A stretch of 64,000 nucleotides of DNA, from the NCBI RefSeq assembly GCF_029952445.1, contig NZ_JAQPPK010000016.1, forward strand, positions 1 through 64,000. Direction: 5' to 3'. The stretch comes from Paenarthrobacter nitroguajacolicus. Its GTDB lineage: Bacteria; Actinomycetota; Actinomycetes; Actinomycetales; Micrococcaceae. The notes beneath the pieces were generated by a model. It was given only the letters and a program-made list of their open reading frames with translations. It did not search any database and had not been told where the DNA came from. How positions within the stretch are numbered: the stretch's first letter is position 1; the number at the start of each line of letters is the position of its first letter. Made by a program: the position numbers and the translations under genes. This document shows, piece by piece, positions 58,549 through 64,000 of this stretch.

Positions 58549-60426
58549 TCAGAAGACTGCCGTCAGGTAGCCCCAACCGCTTCCGGGCTCTTGCGTTTGG
58601 CGATAGTAGCTGTACAGCTCAGAACCCATCTGCTCCGTTCGGAACACCCCTTGGTCCGTGACGCCGAAGAAGTAGTTGTAGGAGTCCGAGGTATTGAATC
58701 CACCCAGGCCGCCCATATAACGGCTGGAGGAATAGTTTCCGGCCAGCAATCTTGACGAGCTCCAAGCGCCCTTCCCGTCGGGGTAGTAGGCGTAGAGCTT
58801 GCCGTCGGTACTGCGCGCAAGGAGGTCCGAGACGCCGTCCCCACTGAAGTCGCCCGGGCTGAAGATTTTGTTGAAGCCGCTCCACCCTTGCCCCACTTGG
58901 GAGGACGGCAGCCATCCGCCTCGCCCGTTACCGGGGTACAGGAAGAGCCGGCCCTGTGGATCCCGGGCCAGGAGATCGCTGGTTCCGTCACCGTTGAAGT
59001 CGCTCGCGGGGATGATCTCGGCGAAACCTCCCCAACCTGTGCCAACGATGGAAGAGCCGAGCCAGCCACCTTTTCCGTTGCCGCGGTAAAGCCACAACTG
59101 TTCGGATTTGTCCCGGGCCATGACGTCCATGTTGCCGTCCCCGTCGAAGTCACCGGGTGAGAGCAACGCTGTGAACTCACCCCAGCCCCAGCCGATGTCC
59201 TTGCTGCCACCGTCAAACGCGCCGTATGTGCCGCCGGAGAAGAGCGTCAGGGTGCCGTTCGGTTTCCTCGTCAGGACGTCGGGCCTGGAATCGCCATCGA
59301 AATCGCGGAGCAGGGATTGGAATTTGACCGCGGGTGAATAACCGGGGCTGGTTAACAGGCCAACGATGCTGCCTGCGTAGCGAATGACGACGGCGACGCC
59401 GAGCGGTTTCCCTGCGTCGGACGGCTTAGGGGAATAGGTGGCGCCCGTTGCTCCCGGAATCGGCTCAGAGTTGTTCAGGAGCCATTGATAGCTGAACGTC
59501 GGTTTGGCTCCCGCAGGGAGTCCCTTGATGCTGGCGGGGTCAAATACTGCTTTCACCACGCCTCGGACCGCGAGGTATCCCGAGATAACCGGAGTCGAAG
59601 CGCTGACCAAGTAGAAGGGCTTGGTTTCGACCGTCTCCGGAAGGTGGCCTGCCGCGAACGCTGTGAGCTTGAGGGTCAGGCCCGAGCCCGTTCCGGCCAC
59701 GCTCTGAGGGACGTTAAACCCCGACGTTGGAACACCGTCGCGGAGCCACTCGTAATTGAAGTACGACGGCGGTGCAGCCCAGGTGCCGTAGCGGACTTCA
59801 TACCGTGGCGAGGAATATTTGGATTCCCCAATGGTGAGCGATGGTGGCGTCTCAGCGGAGTTGGGTGCGAGGACCATGGTGGGATTGTTCACCTCAAAGT
59901 CCAGCGATTCCCAAGCGACGGGGAGTGGATAACCATTGCTGCTGCCGCGGTAGTAAGCGACTTCCCGCCGCCAGTCAGCCTCGCCGTAGGTGACGAAGAC
60001 GCTCTGCAGTGTCTGGGGCCCATTGAACACGTCGGCAGGCAGGTTTAGTGTTGCGCTGGCAGTCAGAGGGCCCGGGGCCGGTGTTCCCGTCCACACAACC
60101 TTGTGTTCCGTGACCCGGGATCCGTCCCTGTAATTAAACTCGACGCGTTGCGCCCGCTCGGCAAGGGTGAACTCGATCTGTACCGTCCCGCCGGGGGCCG
60201 ACGTAGCGGCAGAGAGACGCGTTACCGCCGTCAATGTTGGAACTTGTTGATCCGCAGCGGAGGCTGGTTCCGCTGCCGTGAGAGGTGCCCAGGCCAGGAC
60301 GGCACCGGCCAGTGCGAGTCCTATCAGGGCGGAAAGTGCGCGAAGCAGAAGGGGCCGTGGCCCGATGTCCGCTGCATGGGTAGTGGTCAAGGTGTCCCCT
60401 GTGTCATGTGGTGTCGTTGCGGCCAT
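58549..60426 (-). CDS. secreted FG-GAP/VCBS repeat protein, paralogue 3
   Basis: A 625-residue exported protein. The signal peptide is long (cleavage near A-S-A-A-D, about 57). Residues 60-200 form a beta domain with V-V-W-T-G-T-P-A-P-G-P-L-T-A-S-A-T, shared with paralogue 4. An Ig-like domain (S-Y-Q-W-L-L-N-N-S-E-P-I-P-G-A-T-G) follows, and then FG-GAP blades (D-F-D-G-D-S-R-P-D, D-F-D-G-D-G-N-M-D, D-F-N-G-D-G-T-S-D, D-F-S-G-D-G-V-S-D). The last blade is degenerate. The tail is G-S-G-W-G-Y-L-T-A-V-F. ATG 60426 lies three bases after the paralogue 4 stop, so the two are cotranscribed. Confidence 0.88.
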   Translation of the reverse strand: MAATTPHDTGDTLTTTHAADIGPRPLLLRALSALIGLALAGAVLAWAPLTAAEPASAADQQVPTLTAVTRLSAATSAPGGTVQIEFTLAERAQRVEFNYRDGSRVTEHKVVWTGTPAPGPLTASATLNLPADVFNGPQTLQSVFVTYGEADWRREVAYYRGSSNGYPLPVAWESLDFEVNNPTMVLAPNSAETPPSLTIGESKYSSPRYEVRYGTWAAPPSYFNYEWLRDGVPTSGFNVPQSVAGTGSGLTLKLTAFAAGHLPETVETKPFYLVSASTPVISGYLAVRGVVKAVFDPASIKGLPAGAKPTFSYQWLLNNSEPIPGATGATYSPKPSDAGKPLGVAVVIRYAGSIVGLLTSPGYSPAVKFQSLLRDFDGDSRPDVLTRKPNGTLTLFSGGTYGAFDGGSKDIGWGWGEFTALLSPGDFDGDGNMDVMARDKSEQLWLYRGNGKGGWLGSSIVGTGWGGFAEIIPASDFNGDGTSDLLARDPQGRLFLYPGNGRGGWLPSSQVGQGWSGFNKIFSPGDFSGDGVSDLLARSTDGKLYAYYPDGKGAWSSSRLLAGNYSSSRYMGGLGGFNTSDSYNYFFGVTDQGVFRTEQMGSELYSYYRQTQEPGSGWGYLTAVF

Positions 60427-60429
60427 GGC

Positions 60430-62649
60430 CTAGAAGACCGAAGTAAATCCGCCCCAGCCCCAACCGATGGTTGCCTGGCGCTTGAGGGCCACGTGGCCCA
60501 GTCCGTAGAACATGGTGAGCCGCCCGTCGGGATGTATTCCGTACACCTCAGGCACTCCGTCACTGTCGAAGTCGCCGGGTGCGCCGATGCTGCTGAATCC
60601 TTCCCAGCCGTAGCCCGCATAGGCGCTGAACGCGTTTGGCGTCCAAGCGTTGTCGTAGAAGTAGCCGTTGCCCGCACCGTTGTACATGCGCAGGTTTCCT
60701 TGGGAGTCGCGTGCAAAAATGATGCGGGAATCGGGCGAAACGAATGCATTGAACTCTTGCCAGCCCCCCTCCTGCCAGCCACGGCTGAGGACGTAGGGGG
60801 CGAGGAATCCTCCGCGTCCGTTGCCCGGATAAACCCACAGCACATTGGACGCATCGCGGGTGATCAGGTCTGCAGTGCCGTCGCTGTTGAAGTCGCCCGG
60901 GCCCACGATGTCCTTCATGGAGCCCCAGCCTTGGCCAATTTGGTATGCGCGCAGCCAACCGCCCTGCCCGTTGCCCTGATAAAGGAAGAGCCTGCCCGAG
61001 CCGTCCCGGGCCATGACGTCCACGTTTCCGTCGCCATCCCAGTCGCCGGGTGAAAACAATGAGTTGAAGGTATTCCAGCCTTGGCCGATCCGCTGTGCCG
61101 GCAGCCAACCGCCCGACCCATTGCTTGGGTAGAGCCACAGGTTCCCTGCGCCGTCACGGGCAAAAATGTCCCCTGTGTCGTCTGCATTGAATCCCTTGCC
61201 ACGGGTCTTGTCGGCCACCGGGCCGACGAGGTCGACAACCTCGGTGACAGCCGATCCAGCATCGAATCGGGCCGTCACACCCGCAGTGATGATCACTCCC
61301 TTGTCGGCAGTCGTCAGTTTGTAATCCCTGGAGGTCGCTCCCGGAATGGGGGTGCCGTTGCGCTTCCACACGTAGGTGTACGACGGCTGTCCGCCTTCCG
61401 GATCGACCCCTGCCGGACCGTGGTCAAGCCAAAGACGGCCGCCCACACTGGCATCCCCTGTGATGCGCAGGTTGCTGACCCAGACACGGCGCGGCATAGG
61501 TCCGACAACGTCTGTCGAAGCAACCACCGGCAGGTACCCCGGAGCTCGGACCGTCATCTTCGCCCAGATCATATTGCCCGGGTCGGAAGTCATATTGGAC
61601 TGGTATGAGTCCATGTTTGCGTAGTCGATCGGTGTCCCGTTCCGGTACCACTGGAAGTCCGAGAAGGTTGGCTCCGCGGGCCACGACCCACGATTGATGC
61701 CAAGTACCACATACGGTGCGAGCGCACCCTGAACGCGCGGAGCAACCGAGTAGCTGAGTTTCTGAAGAACTTTCGCGGGGTTGTCCACAGCGAAGTCGCC
61801 CTCGGAAAGGGCAGCCCGTGCAGCGGATCCCAACGGAACGGGCGCCGTGCGCTCGAGGGCGCCGTCGCGGAGGTACGTGTCCTTGGCGAGGCCGTCGAAG
61901 TAGGAGATGACGACCCGGTCAAGCGTGTAGTTTCCCGACGCCTGCGCTGCCGTCACAGCACCCGAGGCGGTTACGGTCAGTGGACCGGGGGCAGGGTTGC
62001 CTGCCCAGGCGAGCTCAAGAGTGGTGACCTCGGACGCATCGCGATAGATGAGCCGGACCTCCTGCGCCACCTGCGAGAGTTTCACCTGCACTTGTGCGCT
62101 CTGACCGGGAGTAAAGCTGGCCGTGAGGGGGGTCATTGCCGTCGGAACAGACGCTGAATAGGGCAGCAGCGGGTTGTTGATCGTGAAATCCTGTGCTGCG
62201 GGGTCCCCGAACGGGGATGCTCCCGTGCCTGGTGGGTAGACGTTGCCGCCCCGGTAGTACACCTGGGATGCCCCGGCCGTGGTGATCACTTGGACAAAGC
62301 TGACCTCGATGGATCCGTTTGGCCACGATGAAGCCGACGCGATTCCGGTGACTGAGCCGTTCGTGGCCCCCGCGGAGGATGTCCATGCGAGGGTGTGGGT
62401 GCCGGCGGCACTGCGGAGACTGACCTCAACCCGTTTGACTGCGGTGGTAGCGGTGAATGCGAAGCTGACCGGAGCTCCGGCGTCGACGGTCGCGGGCGAG
62501 GTGCGGGCGAAAGTCGAGAGGACCGGTGCTGCGGCTTGGGCGGGAGCGGCCGGAGCCAATGAGAGGGCAACCAGGGCGATCACCATCCCGACCAAAAGCG
62601 CGCGGACAGGCTTGGACACAGTCAGAAATCGCACAGGAGTGCTCCCCAT
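60430..62649 (-). CDS. secreted FG-GAP/VCBS repeat protein, paralogue 4
   Basis: A 739-residue exported protein, the largest in the array. ATG 62649 has GGGGGA upstream; codons back to 62721 are rejected. The signal peptide ends A-Q-A (about 38). Two related beta domains (about 40-150 and 160-290, each with L-A-W-x-x-x-P/A-G) precede Ig-like domains and then FG-GAP blades such as D-W-D-G-D-G-N-V-D and D-F-N-S-D-G-T-A-D. Blade four again lacks the Asp loop (S-P-D-S-R-I-I-F-A-R-D) and carries G-N-G-Y-F. It ends G-W-G-W-G-G-F-T-S-V-F. Surface or matrix binding is plausible; ligand unknown. Confidence 0.88.
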   Translation of the reverse strand: MGSTPVRFLTVSKPVRALLVGMVIALVALSLAPAAPAQAAAPVLSTFARTSPATVDAGAPVSFAFTATTAVKRVEVSLRSAAGTHTLAWTSSAGATNGSVTGIASASSWPNGSIEVSFVQVITTAGASQVYYRGGNVYPPGTGASPFGDPAAQDFTINNPLLPYSASVPTAMTPLTASFTPGQSAQVQVKLSQVAQEVRLIYRDASEVTTLELAWAGNPAPGPLTVTASGAVTAAQASGNYTLDRVVISYFDGLAKDTYLRDGALERTAPVPLGSAARAALSEGDFAVDNPAKVLQKLSYSVAPRVQGALAPYVVLGINRGSWPAEPTFSDFQWYRNGTPIDYANMDSYQSNMTSDPGNMIWAKMTVRAPGYLPVVASTDVVGPMPRRVWVSNLRITGDASVGGRLWLDHGPAGVDPEGGQPSYTYVWKRNGTPIPGATSRDYKLTTADKGVIITAGVTARFDAGSAVTEVVDLVGPVADKTRGKGFNADDTGDIFARDGAGNLWLYPSNGSGGWLPAQRIGQGWNTFNSLFSPGDWDGDGNVDVMARDGSGRLFLYQGNGQGGWLRAYQIGQGWGSMKDIVGPGDFNSDGTADLITRDASNVLWVYPGNGRGGFLAPYVLSRGWQEGGWQEFNAFVSPDSRIIFARDSQGNLRMYNGAGNGYFYDNAWTPNAFSAYAGYGWEGFSSIGAPGDFDSDGVPEVYGIHPDGRLTMFYGLGHVALKRQATIGWGWGGFTSVF

Positions 62650-62791
62650 GGTTCCCCCAAATAGAGCCGGCCACAGACAACCGGCGGGTGTAAGTGAGAT
62701 GAGATTACATGGAGGAACCACAAAGCTGGGAATTTCCTGACAAAATTTCCCGCAGAAGACAAGTCACGTCCCAAGAGCAACCGATAACGGT

Positions 62792-63934
62792 TTAGAAGAC
62801 GGCGTTGAACCCGTTCCAGCCCCAGCCGATGGCGCCGGAACCGTTCCAGCCACCGTCGCCGTCGCCAAAGTACGCAAGTAGTTGCCCGGAGCCATCCACG
62901 GCGAAAATGTCAGCGTTCCCGTTGCCGTCTATGTCGCCCGCAGCACCGATGCTTGCCATGCTGCCCCAGCCCCAGCCGATGGTGGCGGAGGCGTTCCAGC
63001 CACCGCTGCCGTTGCCCGGGTATAGCCGCAGGTTTCCGGAGGTGTCGCGGGCCAGGACGTCGACGTTGTCATCGCCGTTGAAGTCGCCCGGCGTGACGAT
63101 CTGGTTGAGTGTGTTCCATCCCGTGCCCACCAGCGAGCGGTTCAGCCATCCGCCATTGCCATTGCCGGGGTAGAGGTAGAGGTTTCCTGATCCGTCGCGG
63201 GCCAGGACATCGTTATGGCCGTCCCCGTTGAAATCGCCTGGTGCAACGATCGAGGTGAAGCTGCCCCAGCCGGTGCCGATCTGGCGCCCTGCAAGGAATG
63301 TGCCGTTGCCCGTTCCTTCGTAGAGGAAGAGCCTCCCGGAAGAGTCCCTGGCAAGGACATCGTTGGTGCCGTTGCCGGTGAAGTCACCGGGTGAGACTAC
63401 TGTCGTGAAGCCGTTCCAGCCGGGGCCGATGGTGCGGGGTTGTTCCCAGGCGTTGTTGGTGCGGGGATACAGCAGGAGGGTGCCATCGGAGCGTCGTGCC
63501 AGCAACTCGAAAGCGCCGCGGCCGGTGAAACCGTTGGGGCGGTTGGAGGCGGAGATCGGGGCGGTTTCGTCACTGGACACTTCCACGGGGTCGCACCCGT
63601 TTTGGCTGGCCACGAGGTGCGCAGCAATTGTTGCTCCCTGGTCTTCCTGTGTCACGAGGTAGTTTGGCCACTGCCTGGAGACCAAGACTCCGTCGCGTGT
63701 CCAGTAAATGCTCCAGTCGGGGCCGGCGGCAGCGCCGCAGCCGCTGAAGGAGCCCTGTTCGACATCGACACTGAGCGTGGATCCGACAAAGGGCGCGCCG
63801 CTGATGACCGGCGGTTCAGGGTCCATGTTGGCCATGGCGGGTGCGGGTCCCAAAACCATGGCAGCGAAAATCGCAGCCACTGTTGCGGCAACCGCTCGAC
63901 GCACGCCAGACCCCAGGCGTGATGGAGCGTACAT
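62792..63934 (-). CDS. secreted FG-GAP/VCBS repeat protein, paralogue 5
   Basis: A 380-residue exported protein with a signal peptide ending A-M-A (about 35), one Ig-like domain (S-I-Y-W-T-R-D-G-V-L-V) with two cysteines (G-C-G and N-G-C-D) that may bond, and at least five blades. Unlike paralogues 1, 2 and 4, all its blades keep a recognisable acidic loop (D-F-T-G-N-G-T-N-D, D-F-N-G-D-G-H-N-D, D-F-N-G-D-D-N-V-D, D-I-D-G-N-G-N-A-D). It ends G-W-G-W-N-G-F-N-A-V-F. ATG 63934 is the start. The 142 bp between it and paralogue 4 could hold that gene's promoter. Confidence 0.9.
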   Translation of the reverse strand: MYAPSRLGSGVRRAVAATVAAIFAAMVLGPAPAMANMDPEPPVISGAPFVGSTLSVDVEQGSFSGCGAAAGPDWSIYWTRDGVLVSRQWPNYLVTQEDQGATIAAHLVASQNGCDPVEVSSDETAPISASNRPNGFTGRGAFELLARRSDGTLLLYPRTNNAWEQPRTIGPGWNGFTTVVSPGDFTGNGTNDVLARDSSGRLFLYEGTGNGTFLAGRQIGTGWGSFTSIVAPGDFNGDGHNDVLARDGSGNLYLYPGNGNGGWLNRSLVGTGWNTLNQIVTPGDFNGDDNVDVLARDTSGNLRLYPGNGSGGWNASATIGWGWGSMASIGAAGDIDGNGNADIFAVDGSGQLLAYFGDGDGGWNGSGAIGWGWNGFNAVF

Positions 63935-63985
63935 TGTGTCCTCCCCAGACTTTTATGCTGTTAATGGTACAGCGTCCGGGTTTAC

Positions 63986-64000
63986 CTAGAAGATCGCAGT
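63986..64000 (-). CDS. C-terminal end of a sixth FG-GAP paralogue, cut by window edge
   Basis: The last 15 bases read on the minus strand as T-A-I-F followed by TAG. This matches the T-A-V-F, T-S-V-F or N-A-V-F tails of the five neighbouring paralogues and lies at the expected distance upstream of paralogue 5. With only four residues it is a positional inference. Confidence 0.5.
   Translation of the reverse strand, partial: TAIF

Overview
The base composition (GC-rich, C/G third positions), GTG/TTG and apparently leaderless starts, a LAXTG-type surface anchor, and the mix of ECF sigma factors, FG-GAP proteins and PTS mannitol genes point to a high-GC Gram-positive bacterium of the Micrococcales. 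Arthrobacter or Paenarthrobacter is the best guess; this is inference from gene content and style, not from a database match. The window looks like ordinary chromosome. I see no rRNA, no tRNA I can defend, no CRISPR array, no insertion sequence and no prophage.

Layout. 0-2 kb: truncated lipoprotein gene, FMN reductase and its divergent TetR regulator. 2-8.2 kb: a dipeptide/oligopeptide ABC operon (two permeases, fused double ATPase, substrate-binding lipoprotein last), preceded by a structured leader with a 13-codon overlapping mini-ORF. 8.2-10 kb: a ~32-bp tandem repeat, a YefM/RelE-type toxin-antitoxin pair with TGTACA operators, and a Gfo/Idh/MocA oxidoreductase. 10-12.3 kb: an ECF sigma factor, a membrane anti-sigma-like partner and an Ala-rich secreted/membrane protein. 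12.4-15 kb: alanine dehydrogenase with a divergent PucR/AdeR-type regulator. 15-20.2 kb: small membrane and disordered proteins, a LigC-type ATP-dependent DNA ligase, an alpha/beta hydrolase and an excisionase-like DNA-binding protein. 20.2-26.3 kb: PTS core (HPr, Enzyme I), a TetR regulator, mannitol EIICBA and mannitol-1-phosphate dehydrogenase; together these take up mannitol and feed fructose-6-phosphate into glycolysis.

26.3-33.1 kb is the most unusual locus. It holds a protein with a degenerate GGDEF domain, a single polypeptide joining an ECF sigma factor to a zinc-finger anti-sigma module, a membrane span and an extracellular beta domain, and a 1405-residue sortase-anchored protein with DUF11 repeats. 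It reads as a membrane-tethered sigma factor controlling a surface adhesin. 33-41.4 kb: CycA-type amino-acid permease, a PadR-DUF1048-DrrAB exporter operon, GNAT, MarR plus MFS exporter, and a sugar porter. 41.7-52.2 kb: a histidine-utilisation region. hutF and an M20 amidohydrolase are divergent from an IclR regulator, an OpuC-type ABC transporter and hutU, followed by a histidine-ammonia-lyase-like protein without the MIO-forming Ala-Ser-Gly. The two divergent transcripts start from mirror copies of the same 36-bp element. 52.2-56 kb: two MFS transporters and an RraA-like protein. 56-64 kb: a tandem array of at least five, probably six, secreted FG-GAP/VCBS repeat proteins, all on the minus strand and all ending in a G-W-G-W-x-G-F-type tail.

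Best candidates for undescribed biology: the one-piece membrane sigma factor with its DUF11-like sensor and neighbouring adhesin; the FG-GAP array; the MIO-less lyase homologue together with the M20 enzyme that may replace HutG; and the mirrored promoters of the hut region.
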